Positions 42,502 to 52,551 are shown, counted from the stretch's first letter. The stretch is 64,000 nucleotides of DNA from Trueperella pyogenes (GCF_001070855.1 NZ_JVLH01000013.1:1-64000); one strand, 5' to 3'. The notes: generated by a model not told the origin, from the sequence alone. Numbers and translations are program-made.

Positions 42502-43332
42502 TTAGTGCCCCTCTTCGATGGTCTCACTCCAACGAGTTGACCGGTTATCGCGTGCGTTGAGCGTCATCTCTTTGACAGACTGCGCACTCAGTTTAATTCC
42601 TGTGAGGGATTCTGCACTGGACAAATAATCCCCCGTTGAGCCGCGAACCAGCGACAATGACAAGGTATTCGCATCACCAATTGCCTCAATCGTATACGGT
42701 GAAGAAACCGGTGTGACGTCAACCAAGATCGCTGAACCTGCAGTTCGGATGAAAGAACCGGGACCAATTCTTTGGCCGTTCACACTAACTGCTTCAGCCC
42801 CGGCACCCCACAGAGCATTGACAACCATTCGAATATCTTGGTCACGTACCTGCCCTTGACCGCTTTGCCGTGAAGACACAGCGTTTGCCGCGTCAGTAAG
42901 TGTAACTTTCAGTCCCGGCCCACTCACTTGAGTATCAGCATTGGCCAGCGCGGTTGCAGCATTTTCGTGAATACTGCTTTGTCCCTGCTGAGCTGACAGT
43001 TCTTTCACATGCGTTCGAAGTGTCGCGACTTCGTCTCTCATTTGAGTGATTTGCTGCGTTTGAGTCTGAGCATGGCTCAAAAGAGATGAGTGCACATCCC
43101 CTTGTGCTTGGGCACGTAAACCGCTGATTGCAAAACCTGCACCAATGCCCAATGCGATTGCAATGAGAATTGTGATGCTCCGATGGAAAACCGAAGTTAC
43201 ACCCCGACTAGCTTTCTCGTGATAGGTCCCGTATCCAGCATCCAAGGGGTTCTCGAGGATTGCCTTCAAGAGGGACATCGATGCAGCGGGATCATTACCT
43301 ACCGACGACGAAGAGGCATGCTGATTACTCAT
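42502..43332 (-). CDS. DUF881 membrane-anchored protein
   Basis: 276 residues. Unusual 50-residue charged N-terminus before one transmembrane helix (about 52-73), then a coiled coil rich in Gln (about 75-115) and the DUF881 domain. Its ATG overlaps the pepN stop (ATGA). It matches Rv1823 of the mycobacterial cluster in position and architecture; the glycine cleavage gene gcvH found there is absent here. Confidence 0.83.
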   Translation of the reverse strand: MSNQHASSSSVGNDPAASMSLLKAILENPLDAGYGTYHEKASRGVTSVFHRSITILIAIALGIGAGFAISGLRAQAQGDVHSSLLSHAQTQTQQITQMRDEVATLRTHVKELSAQQGQSSIHENAATALANADTQVSGPGLKVTLTDAANAVSSRQSGQGQVRDQDIRMVVNALWGAGAEAVSVNGQRIGPGSFIRTAGSAILVDVTPVSSPYTIEAIGDANTLSLSLVRGSTGDYLSSAESLTGIKLSAQSVKEMTLNARDNRSTRWSETIEEGH

Positions 43333-45908
43333 TGCCACTGCTTCTGACGAGAATAAGCCCGCTCAAGATCATCGAGCTTCTCAACGACTAGGCGAGTAAG
43401 TGCGGGTGCCACATCTGAGTACTCGTCAAGCCAGATCTTTGCAGCCTCAATTGGATTCTCATCTGAGGTTTGACGCTCAATATCAATAGACATCGGGAAA
43501 CCGCCCTCAACAAAACGAATCCCGAGCCCCATTGATGAGTTCTTCCAAAATGGGAGCAGCTGATTGAAGTACTGCGTTACATAGCCGGGGCTACTCCACG
43601 TTGAATCGTTAAGACCTTGCAATGAAGCACTTAAATCAAGGTTCGACATTGCCGATCCGTGACAAATATCGTTCCAAACCTGTGAACGAATATGAGCCTC
43701 CGGAAGCGCTGCGCGTGCACGTATCCAGCGGTTGCGGTTCTCCCCCGTCGGTGATGCCTCGAGCCAGGAATCCAACTCTTTCTCGGTCACGAGGCCTCGC
43801 GCGGCGCAAGCCCTGCGAAGATCCCACGCGCTTTCTTCCCCCTCGATGAAGGGAAGCCGATCGCCGTGACGACCGTGGGCGAGTTCAAGCACAGCCTCGG
43901 TGTAGGTCTCATCTGAGCATGCTATCCAGACGTCAGCAAAAAGCCGAAGGGCAGCGCGGCCTCGGTCGCGGGAAGCATGACGCATAAATTCTGCAAGCGT
44001 GTTCAAGATCTCGTGATCGCAACGATCTCGTGAACTGCGAGGAAGGAATGAGCGGGCGACTCGGATTGTTGCCAGCAGACGCTCGAAAATCGCATCTTCG
44101 CTTTCCTCAGCCATATGGGTGAGAGCCGAGTGAATGTAGTCGCGCGGATCCAATTCACCGGCTCGAAGTGCGCTAAAGAGATTGGACCAAATGACAGCGC
44201 GAGTAATAGGACGTTCAATGGTCGACACGTGTGCGAGCGCTGTTCGCATCGAATGCTCATCAAAGCGCGAAATCGCATAGGTCAAATCGAGGTCATTCAC
44301 GACCACCAAATCGATGTCTTGTTCACTACCTGCTTCAGTAAGCTCCGGAGGGACCTCAACGGCTGAATCGGCTTCTTCTATGCGAACGCGCAAACGGCAC
44401 TTTTCCCTTAAAACACCGTTATTTGCTGTCCAGAATGAGACTTCAAGGCTGTGTGGACGAGCGAGCCCTTCCTGATGCATATGGAGGCCGGTCAGGCGGC
44501 CTGCACCATCACTTGCCCAGCTAAGCGAAAGAGTAGAGGGACCTGTGGTCAGGAGCCACGCGTCCTTCCACTTTCCAAGATCTTCGCCACTGGCCTCTTC
44601 CAATGCTCCCAAGAGATCCTCTAGGCCGGTTGAAGAGTTGGCGAATCTCTGGAAATACAGTCGTACCCCCTTATAGAAGGTCTCTTCGCCAACCCATGCA
44701 ACAAGCTGTTTAAGGACTGCTGCGCCCTTTGCGTACGTAATGCCGTCAAAGTTGTTTTTTGCAGCAGGGATATCAGGGATATCTGCAACGATGGGGTGCG
44801 TTGTCGGGTACTGGTCCTGGGCCAATGCCCACGCTTTACGGCCGATGGCAAATGAGGCCCACTCCCCCGTGTAAATTGTCGCCTCAGCGGCACTTGTGGT
44901 TCCTTGGTTCTCCGCAAAAGACTCTTTTAGCCAGAGGTTTTCCCACCATGCCGGAGTCACCAGATCACCAAACCACATGTGGCACATCTCGTGAAGGATT
45001 GTGTTCGCGCGTTTTTGTCGCAGCGCAAACGACGGTGTATCACGGCTCAGATAGTTCTCATTGAAGGTGATACATCCGGGATTCTCCATTGCTCCCAGAT
45101 TGTATTCGGGAACAAAAATCTGGTCGTAGCTTCCCCATGGGAAGGTGTAACCATAATGTTCGTGATAGTGATCTAAACCGGCACGCGTGACAGTAAGGAT
45201 GTCATCACTATCCATTGAATGCGCTAAAGCCTGGCGGCAGAGCAAGCGAAGTTGCAGCGTTGCAGTGTTGCCATCGCCTGCGCTTCCTTCCCAGGTCCCG
45301 CCCTGGGCGACTGCCCACTGGCCCGCTACGACCGCTGTGATGTAGCTCGACAAAGGCTCAGTGGTGGTGAAATCCCATAGCGTGATGCCGTTACCGCAAT
45401 CCTTAGAGCTTCCAATCCCATTGGATGTCACAACCCACTCATGAGGCGCATAGACGTGGAAAGTCCACGTGGGTTTCATATCAGGTTGGTCGAAGCACGG
45501 CCACGCGCGGTGAGCGTCTTCAGGCTCAAATTGTGTGTAAAGGTAGTAGCGCCCATCCTCGGGATCACGATAGCGATGCAGCCCCTCCCCCGTCGTCGAA
45601 AAGCGACAATCAGCTTCAACGCTAATCGTGACCTCACGCTCGGTCGGAACTCCACTGATATCGAGGCGTTCACCGTCGTGAGTGAATTGAGTGGATGATA
45701 AAGGTACATCATCAATCGAAACCGTCTGGACTTCACCAGCGACATCGACAAAAAGCGTCGGTTCATGAGAGATAAGGCTCATGCGCGAGAGAACGCGGTA
45801 CGAGCTTTTCTCAGTTGCCGCTTCTTCAAGGTGAAGTGTGACATCGATGTGGCGGACTGTAACAACGGTTGAACGGCGACGTGCATCTTCACGAGTCAGG
45901 ACATACAT
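43329..45908 (-). CDS. pepN: Aminopeptidase N (M1 family)
   Basis: 859-residue zinc metallopeptidase. GAMENPG exopeptidase motif, HEMCHMWFGD with the two zinc histidines, and the downstream Glu (KESFAENQG) complete the site. The C-terminal ERAP1-like helical domain is intact. It removes N-terminal residues from peptides in the cytoplasm and probably works downstream of proteolysis. ATG 45908 is clear. It leads the minus-strand run into the DUF881 genes and is divergent from murE. Confidence 0.94.
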   Translation of the reverse strand: MYVLTREDARRRSTVVTVRHIDVTLHLEEAATEKSSYRVLSRMSLISHEPTLFVDVAGEVQTVSIDDVPLSSTQFTHDGERLDISGVPTEREVTISVEADCRFSTTGEGLHRYRDPEDGRYYLYTQFEPEDAHRAWPCFDQPDMKPTWTFHVYAPHEWVVTSNGIGSSKDCGNGITLWDFTTTEPLSSYITAVVAGQWAVAQGGTWEGSAGDGNTATLQLRLLCRQALAHSMDSDDILTVTRAGLDHYHEHYGYTFPWGSYDQIFVPEYNLGAMENPGCITFNENYLSRDTPSFALRQKRANTILHEMCHMWFGDLVTPAWWENLWLKESFAENQGTTSAAEATIYTGEWASFAIGRKAWALAQDQYPTTHPIVADIPDIPAAKNNFDGITYAKGAAVLKQLVAWVGEETFYKGVRLYFQRFANSSTGLEDLLGALEEASGEDLGKWKDAWLLTTGPSTLSLSWASDGAGRLTGLHMHQEGLARPHSLEVSFWTANNGVLREKCRLRVRIEEADSAVEVPPELTEAGSEQDIDLVVVNDLDLTYAISRFDEHSMRTALAHVSTIERPITRAVIWSNLFSALRAGELDPRDYIHSALTHMAEESEDAIFERLLATIRVARSFLPRSSRDRCDHEILNTLAEFMRHASRDRGRAALRLFADVWIACSDETYTEAVLELAHGRHGDRLPFIEGEESAWDLRRACAARGLVTEKELDSWLEASPTGENRNRWIRARAALPEAHIRSQVWNDICHGSAMSNLDLSASLQGLNDSTWSSPGYVTQYFNQLLPFWKNSSMGLGIRFVEGGFPMSIDIERQTSDENPIEAAKIWLDEYSDVAPALTRLVVEKLDDLERAYSRQKQWQ

Positions 45909-45986
45909 GCCCTCATTTTAGAGAAATTTTGTGTTGACGTGTCGATGAAGAAGCTTTTCGCGGAGCAAGCGGATAACCTAAAAGTC

Positions 45987-47546
45987 ATGACTTATGCCAC
46001 CGATATTCGTCCGATTACGTCACCAATTTCGCTCTCTGAGGCACTCGAAGGGGTTCAGGGGGTTGATTGGTCGCTGTGCCCAGATACAGAACAGCCCGTT
46101 TCTGGTGTCAGCGTTTCCTCGATCGATATTGAAGATCATTGGGTATTTGTTGCGATTCCTGGACTGGTCCAGCATGGTATTCGCTTCCTCCACGCCGCCG
46201 TCGAAGCAGGTGCTTCAGCAGTTGTTACAGATCGTGAAGGCTCTGAACGCGCGCGTGAAATGAACGCAGATATTCCAATCGTTATTGTTGCGGATCCGCG
46301 TCGTGCGAGCGCAACTATCGCGGCGAAGATTTATCGACATCCGGCCTCGGCACTCAAAACGGCGGCCGTAACTGGAACGAATGGAAAGACCACAACAACT
46401 TACCTTCTTCGTTCCATTCTGCGCAGTACCTTTAACGATCCTGCACTGTGCGGAACTGTTGAGATTCGTGTTGGTGACCTCGTCATCAATTCGGAAAAGA
46501 CGACTTCCGAGGCCCCTGAGGTTGAGCGTATTCTCGCGCTTGCTCGAGAAGAAGATTGCGGTGCAGCCATTGTTGAGGTCTCGGCGCATGCGCTGAGTTT
46601 GAATCGTGTTGATGACATTGTTTTTGATGTCGCAGCGTTTACGAATCTTCAGCATGATCACCTGGATTACTACGGTGACATGGAGCATTACTTCGAGGCC
46701 AAGAAGACTTTGTTCACTCCTGCACACTCGCGTTGCGGTGTCGTCTGTGTTGATGATGAGTGGGGCCTTCGTTTAGCTCAAGAAAGTGAAGTGCCCGTTA
46801 CTACAGTTTCGGTTTTTTCCCATCGCGAGGCCGATTGGACTGTTCGGCGCATCAACTTCGATCGCGCAATCCCCGCTGTCACCTTTGATCTGGTGACCCC
46901 TCAGGGCGATGAACGCCTCATTCGGATGCCGATGCTCGGTGAAGTTAATGTTCAAAACGCCGTCGTTGCACTGGTTGCAGCACTGCAGCTGGGATGTGAG
47001 TTCGAAGCTGCAGTTTCGGCTCTCGAAGGTGCAGAACAGATTCCCGGTCGCATGACCTCCGTCAATCCCGATCCAGGCGCACAACCACTTGTCATCGTGG
47101 ACTTTGCACATACCCCAGAGGGACTCGATTGGACACTCAAATCTGTCCGCGAGTTGACTCGTGGCAAGCTCGTTTTAGTCTTTGGAACCGATGGTGATCG
47201 CGATGCGACAAAGCGTGAGCCTCTAGCCGAAATCGCTGCTCAACTTGCTGACGTTTTATGGGTAACCGATGAGAATCCGCGTACTGAAGATGCCTCGTCT
47301 ATTCGCCAGCAGCTCCTCAACGGAATTCGGCGTGTTCGTCCTGATTTCCATGATGTTACTGAAGTGACCACATGCCGCCGCGACGCAGTCCGTCAGGCAA
47401 TTCTTGCGGCAGATGCGGGAGATATCGTCGTCATTTCCGGAAAGGGTGCCGAGTGGTATCAAGATATCCAGGGAATCAAGCACGTCTATAACGATGTTCC
47501 CGTCGCTCGTGAAGTGTTGGAACAAGACATTCGCGCGCGCCTGTAA
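45987..47546 (+). CDS. murE: MurE-type UDP-N-acetylmuramoyl-tripeptide synthetase
   Basis: 519-residue Mur ligase that adds the third stem-peptide residue to UDP-MurNAc-L-Ala-D-Glu. ATP-binding TGTNGKTTTT, carbamylated Lys in YFEAKKTLF, and the C-terminal domain are intact. The specificity motif, DNPR for meso-diaminopimelate enzymes, reads ENPR (in VTDENPRTED) and the GKGHE block reads GKGAE. So lysine, ornithine or DAP are all possible. ATG 45987 was preferred over ATG 45945, but neither has a good ribosome-binding site; TAACCT at 45972 could be a -10 for a nearly leaderless mRNA. Not in a dcw cluster. Confidence 0.85.
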   Translation: MTYATDIRPITSPISLSEALEGVQGVDWSLCPDTEQPVSGVSVSSIDIEDHWVFVAIPGLVQHGIRFLHAAVEAGASAVVTDREGSERAREMNADIPIVIVADPRRASATIAAKIYRHPASALKTAAVTGTNGKTTTTYLLRSILRSTFNDPALCGTVEIRVGDLVINSEKTTSEAPEVERILALAREEDCGAAIVEVSAHALSLNRVDDIVFDVAAFTNLQHDHLDYYGDMEHYFEAKKTLFTPAHSRCGVVCVDDEWGLRLAQESEVPVTTVSVFSHREADWTVRRINFDRAIPAVTFDLVTPQGDERLIRMPMLGEVNVQNAVVALVAALQLGCEFEAAVSALEGAEQIPGRMTSVNPDPGAQPLVIVDFAHTPEGLDWTLKSVRELTRGKLVLVFGTDGDRDATKREPLAEIAAQLADVLWVTDENPRTEDASSIRQQLLNGIRRVRPDFHDVTEVTTCRRDAVRQAILAADAGDIVVISGKGAEWYQDIQGIKHVYNDVPVAREVLEQDIRARL

Positions 47547-47583
47547 CGCGCTTGTGATCACCGACTACCGATAGGATAAGGAC

Positions 47584-49065
47584 GTGACTGAAGAATACCT
47601 CGAGAACACAGAGCCTTTCGATGAAGGTCAAGCAGAGCTACGCGCACGTGCGATGCGTGACTCCCTTGACCAGTTTGAGCTTGACGACGAAGACCTTGCC
47701 CTGCTCAACGGCGAATTCGAGAATTCTGATTCTCAGGACAGCGAATTCGGTCTTCCTGTTCTGGCAGTGATCGGGCGCCCCAATGTCGGCAAGTCAACAT
47801 TGGTGAACCGCATTATCGGCCGACGTGAAGCGGTTGTTCAAGACACCCCTGGTGTTACGAGAGACCGAGTATCTTATCCTGCGGATTGGGCAGGTCGTCA
47901 CTTCACCCTTGTTGATACTGGCGGCTGGGAAATTGATGTCAAGGGAATTGATCGATCAGTCGCAGAACAAGCAGAAATCGCGGTCGATCTGGCAGATGCC
48001 GTACTGTTCGTTGTCGATGCCACTGTTGGAATGACAGATACGGATGAACGTATCGTCTCAATGCTTCGTAAGAGTGGTAAGCCCGTCGTTCTAGCGGCGA
48101 ACAAGGTCGATTCTGCGATGCAAGAAGCTGAAGCCGCCTACCTATGGTCACTCGGCATGGGTGAACCCTACGCTATTTCCGCACTTCACGGCCGTGGTAC
48201 CGGCGATCTGCTCGATGCAGTTATGGCTGTTCTTCCTGAAGTGTCTTCGGTGGCTTCAGCACTGCCTGCGGGTGGTCCCCGTCGAGTTGCTCTGATCGGG
48301 CGTCCGAACGTTGGTAAATCATCGCTGCTCAACGCCCTGGCGGGTTCTGAACGCGTTGTCGTCAACGAGCTTGCTGGTACGACTCGTGATCCAGTTGATG
48401 AGCTCATTGAGCTTGACGGGCAGCAGTGGTGGTTCGTTGATACCGCGGGCATTCGCCGCAAGATGCATCGAACAACGGGTGCTGACTACTATGCGTCAAT
48501 TCGAACTCAAGCTGCTCTTGAAAAGGCAGAGCTTGCGTTGATTCTTTTCGACGCTTCAGAGCCGCTGACAGAGCAAGACATCCGAGTCGTGCAGCAGGCA
48601 GTTGATGCCGGCCGTGCAGTGGTTATCATCAACAACAAGTGGGACTTGGTTGATGAAGAACGCCAAGCTCAGCTTCGTTCGGAGCTTGAACGAGAGCTTG
48701 TTCAAGTCTCATGGGCACCGCGAATTAACGTGTCAGCGAAGACAACCTGGCATATTAACCGTCTGACACGTGCGATGGAGACTGCACTGGATAGCTGGGA
48801 AACACGCATTCCCACAGGCCGACTCAATGCCTTCTTGGGTGAGTTGGTTGCAGCGCATCCGCACCCCCTTCGTGGCGGAAAGCAACCTCGAATCCTCTTC
48901 GCGACCCAGGTATCGAACATGCCTCCGCGTTTCGTTATCTTCACAACCGGGTTTTTGGATCCAGGTTACCGTCGATTCATTGAGCGTCGTCTGCGCGAAG
49001 ACTTTGGATTTGAGGGCTCCCCCATCCAAATTTCGGTACGTGTACGCGAGCGTCGTCGTCGCTAA
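47584..49065 (+). CDS. der: Ribosome-biogenesis GTPase Der (EngA)
   Basis: 493 residues. Two tandem G domains, each with a GRPNVGKS P loop (residues near 64 and 240), NKVD and NKWD guanine-specificity motifs, and the C-terminal KH-like domain. It acts in 50S subunit assembly. The first 45 residues are an acidic extension. Usually fused to or next to cmk in actinobacteria; here cmk is about 3.6 kb away on the opposite strand. GTG 47584 has AGGA upstream. Confidence 0.95.
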   Translation: MTEEYLENTEPFDEGQAELRARAMRDSLDQFELDDEDLALLNGEFENSDSQDSEFGLPVLAVIGRPNVGKSTLVNRIIGRREAVVQDTPGVTRDRVSYPADWAGRHFTLVDTGGWEIDVKGIDRSVAEQAEIAVDLADAVLFVVDATVGMTDTDERIVSMLRKSGKPVVLAANKVDSAMQEAEAAYLWSLGMGEPYAISALHGRGTGDLLDAVMAVLPEVSSVASALPAGGPRRVALIGRPNVGKSSLLNALAGSERVVVNELAGTTRDPVDELIELDGQQWWFVDTAGIRRKMHRTTGADYYASIRTQAALEKAELALILFDASEPLTEQDIRVVQQAVDAGRAVVIINNKWDLVDEERQAQLRSELERELVQVSWAPRINVSAKTTWHINRLTRAMETALDSWETRIPTGRLNAFLGELVAAHPHPLRGGKQPRILFATQVSNMPPRFVIFTTGFLDPGYRRFIERRLREDFGFEGSPIQISVRVRERRRR

Positions 49066-49083
49066 TCTCTCATAGAGTTCTTA

Positions 49084-49120
49084 AGTGGTGTGGCCTCCCC
49101 ACTGGGGAGGCCACACCACT
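49084..49120. terminator. Terminator after der
   Basis: Perfect 17-bp stem (49084-49100 with 49104-49120) with a 3-base loop, 18 bases after der. Only AGTTTCACC follows, so the T tract is weak. It could also serve the minus-strand gene ending at 49149. Confidence 0.85.
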
Positions 49121-49148
49121 AGTTTCACCTAGACACATTCACATGTGC

Positions 49149-49399
49149 TCAGTCATTTTCTTTGGAAAGCTCGATCTGATACCGGAAGATTGTGCTCATA
49201 TACGTCCCTGTGCGCCGATTGAGAGATGTTGTGGCATCGATGAGTAATGTGCAAGCATCCACTCTTCGAGGGCATCAATAGACTCAACTGAGAAGTCGAG
49301 ATTCAGTCCATTTTCCTTTGCGAATGTATCGGTCATGAAGTCCAGCTTGTCAGAAATGAAGAAAATCCATTCCTGAAAGTCTTCTTGCGTGTAGGCCAT
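49149..49399 (-). pseudogene. Small hypothetical gene with an apparent frameshift
   Basis: The open frame from ATG 49399 encodes MAYTQEDFQEWIFF and later LDFSVESIDALEEWMLAHYS, and stops at 49196. A shifted frame continues without a break as ATTSLNRRTGTYMSTIF and RYQIELSKEND to a TGA at 49149. The two parts together give a protein of about 80 residues. It resembles small proteins with a DALEEW segment followed by a RYxGExxR-type segment. One indel between about 49205 and 49250 would join them. Sequencing error, a recent mutation or programmed shift are all possible. Function unknown. Confidence 0.6.
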
Positions 49400-49429
49400 C
49401 ATTGCCTCATCCGCGACTTCGGGGCTTAG

Positions 49430-52207
49430 TTATGAGGCAATTCTACCGCCCTCAAAGTACTGAACTCGCCTACCCGCGGACCAAAATTCATCACTGGTGG
49501 GATACCCATAGCCTCCGCGTTCGAATCCAGCTCGGCCGTACGTTGTAAAGATCTGTCCTCGAACAAAGTGTGAGCCGCCTGTTGCACTCCAGTAGGCAGT
49601 CCCCTTGTCAAAGACTTGGAATACTCCCTTACCTGAAGGCATCTCAGCTGTAGTTGCAACACCTAAGAAGCGTGCACCGCCAAGTTCTCGATATGCATTT
49701 GCAATACCAGTCCCGTAGCGCAAGACATAGGTTCCAGCCTCTGCGCTCCACGTGATGACGCCGCCTTCAAACTCCTGTGCGCGACCGGAGCCTGCCGAGT
49801 ACTCATCACTGACGGGAAAACCAAGGAAACCGCGTTCGTATCCCTTGCTTCCGTAGGCGTTAAAGATGCCTGCCCGTACGAAATGAGTACCGCCTTGAGG
49901 AGTCCAGTACGCCGTGCCGTTGTCGAATACTTGGTAGACGCCCTTAGCGGAATGAGTCTCTGAGGTACGCGGTAAACCGACAACTTTTACCCCGCCAATT
50001 TCGCGGAAAGCATTTGCTATACCAGTCCCATAACGCAGGGTGTAGGTTCCAAAGGTCGAGGAGGTGATGACACCACCTTGGAATTCTTGAATCCGCCCCG
50101 AATCCGTGGAGTATTCGTCGCTTAAGGGATAGCCTAATGAGCCGCGTTCATACCCTGCTTGTCCGTATGCTTTGAAGATTTCTCCGCTCACAAAATGGGT
50201 ACCGCCTTCTGCTGTCCAATAAGCGGTTCCCTTGTCGAATACCTGAAAAACTCCCCTTCCGGAGCGAGTTTCAGCACTTGTCACAGCGCCAAATTTCTTT
50301 GCTCCCCCCAAAGTGCGGTACGTGTTTGCAATACCTGTTCCGAATCGTAGAACGTAGTTACCTGATTTATAGGTAGTGAGCACTCCGCCTTCGAATTCTT
50401 GTACGCGTCCAGAACCTGCAGAATACTCATCACTCGTTGGAAATCCTAAGAACCCACGTTCGTAACGGTTGTCACCGTATGTGCGGAAGATTGATCCGGA
50501 GACAAAGTGGGCGCCACTCTTTTCGCTCCAGTAAGCGGTACCTCGGTCAAAGAGCTGGTAGACCCCGCTACCGCTCGGTTGCTCCTCACTCTTTGGATCA
50601 CCCATCAGGGATTGATTTTCATTCCAAAGTCCGCGAATCGCTCCCTTAACGGAGTTGACTGCCGAACGTTCTGAGATGTTCGTAGTCGTTGCACGGGTGC
50701 CATTTTGTGCAATTTCGCGGATTGTTTGGAGCTTTGCATAACCGGCATCACCAGGACAGCTTGTTGGATAGGTATCGCGGTGCCCAGAAATGCGAGGTAG
50801 ATTTACTGCGGTCCCGGCACGATATTTGGGGTTTGAGCCCATCGGCTTAAAAACAGCCTTCTCCGACATGTTACTGACGCCTGCTCGACGCAACTGCCAA
50901 CCTGCCAAAGCGCCCACGGTGTTCAAGGTTGCCTGCGAGGGAGCCTCACTTTGGTAGGTACCCATCATCGAGATGCCCATTGTTCCAGAGTTGAAACCCT
51001 GATCGTGGGCGCCGGCGACCATCTTTCCTGAAGGTGCGGATAAGGTACCTTTACGGCCTTCGAAAGCACGTCCCCATTTATCAACAAGGAAGTTATAACC
51101 GATATCTCCCCAATCAAGAGTCACTGCATGGTAGTGATAGATTCCCCGGACAATGGATGCAGATTGATCCATGGAATAGTTATTGGTACCGGCCGTGTGG
51201 TGAATGACAACATGGCGGGCGTTATAGTACTCGGGATCCCAGTCAAGATAGGATTCGTCTGCGCCCCATCCAGCGCGACTTGTTACGGCAACGGGAAGCC
51301 CATTCGGCTGAGCAGTCTTGGGGAATGCGTGGCTAAGCTGCGCACCGCTGCGACCGATTGCGATTCCGCTACCGACTCCCGGATAAACAGTTTGAGTTGA
51401 TTCCTCAGCACTGTCCTCGCTAGAACCAGGGGTTGGTGTTTCAGCTTCAGGCTCTGCGCCATTGCTATCAGCCTCAGCGTTCTGTTCGGGCTGGATAATC
51501 GAAGTCAAATGGCTTCCTTCGGCCTGCACGGACTCTAGATTAAGATCTGTGCCTTCCGCAGCCGTTGTTACAACATCGTCTTCTGCCAGTGTTGTTTCAC
51601 CTTGCGGGTTATCAGGAATCATTGCGACTTCGAGATCGGCTGGAAGGTCGTCTTCGTCTCCAGTTACGCGAATCTGGATCGCATCGGCTCCCGCGGTAAT
51701 GAAAGGATCAGTACCACCACGCGCTTGTGTACCATCAGCGTGATCTTTTCCTGCTCCCCCATCATTATCAGTAAGGTACCACTGGCTCCAGTGGCCACTT
51801 TCGCGTACGCGAATAAACATCTGGGTATTGGCAGAAAGCGCGGACTGTCCGCTCCAGGACAAACCGGTCACCATAAAAGGATCAACCGAAATCGGCTCAG
51901 TCAAGATCGCTGCATGATCACTTGGATCAAATGAAGATGTGCCCTGCGATTGCAACGTGGCACGTGAGAATCGTTTTAAAGAATGTCCATTTCCAATTCC
52001 GACATTCTCGAGGCCCGCTTGGGCAACTCGCGTAGGTTCTCCTTGCGAACTCGTGAGAGTGATCTTTTGTACGGGGTGTTCGCTACTTGTTGTCGTCCCT
52101 GTGAGGGCGATCTGGTGATCGCTTGTTGGTGCATTCGCCAAGGCCGTTCCTTGTGGGAACACAAGGCTCAAGAATGCAGCACTTACTGTCAGGGAAACTA
52201 CTCGCAT
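49430..52207 (-). CDS. Secreted PGRP-type N-acetylmuramoyl-L-alanine amidase with four LGFP modules
   Basis: 925 residues. Signal peptide (residues 1-24, cleavage after ALA). A variable N-terminal region (to about 300) includes an acidic Ser/Glu/Thr-rich stretch. The PGRP/amidase_2 domain (about 305-500) has VVIHHTAG, the zinc histidine of ISGHRDTYPTSCPG, and a conserved GISMMG core. Four LGFP modules of about 103 residues fill 533-925. It probably cleaves the peptidoglycan amide bond between MurNAc and L-Ala while the LGFP modules bind the wall. LGFP domains are known in corynebacterial cell-wall proteins. Direct repeats lie upstream. Confidence 0.9.
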   Translation of the reverse strand: MRVVSLTVSAAFLSLVFPQGTALANAPTSDHQIALTGTTTSSEHPVQKITLTSSQGEPTRVAQAGLENVGIGNGHSLKRFSRATLQSQGTSSFDPSDHAAILTEPISVDPFMVTGLSWSGQSALSANTQMFIRVRESGHWSQWYLTDNDGGAGKDHADGTQARGGTDPFITAGADAIQIRVTGDEDDLPADLEVAMIPDNPQGETTLAEDDVVTTAAEGTDLNLESVQAEGSHLTSIIQPEQNAEADSNGAEPEAETPTPGSSEDSAEESTQTVYPGVGSGIAIGRSGAQLSHAFPKTAQPNGLPVAVTSRAGWGADESYLDWDPEYYNARHVVIHHTAGTNNYSMDQSASIVRGIYHYHAVTLDWGDIGYNFLVDKWGRAFEGRKGTLSAPSGKMVAGAHDQGFNSGTMGISMMGTYQSEAPSQATLNTVGALAGWQLRRAGVSNMSEKAVFKPMGSNPKYRAGTAVNLPRISGHRDTYPTSCPGDAGYAKLQTIREIAQNGTRATTTNISERSAVNSVKGAIRGLWNENQSLMGDPKSEEQPSGSGVYQLFDRGTAYWSEKSGAHFVSGSIFRTYGDNRYERGFLGFPTSDEYSAGSGRVQEFEGGVLTTYKSGNYVLRFGTGIANTYRTLGGAKKFGAVTSAETRSGRGVFQVFDKGTAYWTAEGGTHFVSGEIFKAYGQAGYERGSLGYPLSDEYSTDSGRIQEFQGGVITSSTFGTYTLRYGTGIANAFREIGGVKVVGLPRTSETHSAKGVYQVFDNGTAYWTPQGGTHFVRAGIFNAYGSKGYERGFLGFPVSDEYSAGSGRAQEFEGGVITWSAEAGTYVLRYGTGIANAYRELGGARFLGVATTAEMPSGKGVFQVFDKGTAYWSATGGSHFVRGQIFTTYGRAGFERGGYGYPTSDEFWSAGRRVQYFEGGRIAS
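49433..50611 (-). repeat. Four tandem LGFP modules
   Basis: Coding repeats of 103, 104, 105 and a truncated 81 residues. Each carries GVYQLFD/GVFQVFD-like, GTAYW, HFV, YERGxLGxPxSDEY and FGTGIAN-type landmarks. The fourth lacks the last 22 residues. Identity is clear at the protein level; the DNA has diverged. Confidence 0.9.
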
Positions 52208-52241
52208 AGATAAACTCCGTCAGTGATGATGGTTAGTCACT

Positions 52242-52290
52242 TTCGTAACACTATACACATTTGCCACATTCGTAACATCATAAAGTGCAC
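52242..52290 (-). promoter_or_regulatory. Candidate promoter and direct repeats of the LGFP amidase
   Basis: TTCGTAACA occurs at 52242-52250 and 52269-52277 in the same orientation, spaced by 18 bases (27-base period). Between them the minus strand reads TATAGT (52255-52250), a good -10. The -35 is weak (ATGTTA at 52278-52273). Repeats placed on both sides of a -10 suggest an activator or repressor site. The leader to the ATG is 42 bases. Similar GTAAC repeats recall cell-wall regulators such as MtrA, by inference only. Confidence 0.5.
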
Positions 52291-52440
52291 TCATTCACAG
52301 GTTTTCTTCAGTCAATTTCGTTGAATATATGCGGACATCTTAAAGTTCGCAGGAATTGCACAGCCGTTTTGCCTTAGATGAGCGTGAAATCTATGGCCGA
52401 AATTTTGCGCAAAACTTCGGGGAAAAAGACTGCTGAGGAT

Positions 52441-52469
52441 AAAAAAGCAGGATCGGAAAACCGATCCTG
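52441..52469 (-). terminator. Terminator after tRNA-Pro
   Basis: Stem AGGATCGG (52449-52456) with CCGATCCT (52461-52468), loop AAAA. On the minus strand it is followed by CTGCTTTTTT. It lies a few bases past the 3' end of tRNA-Pro. Confidence 0.88.
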
Positions 52470-52477
52470 ATTAACTG

Positions 52478-52551
<74 letters not shown>

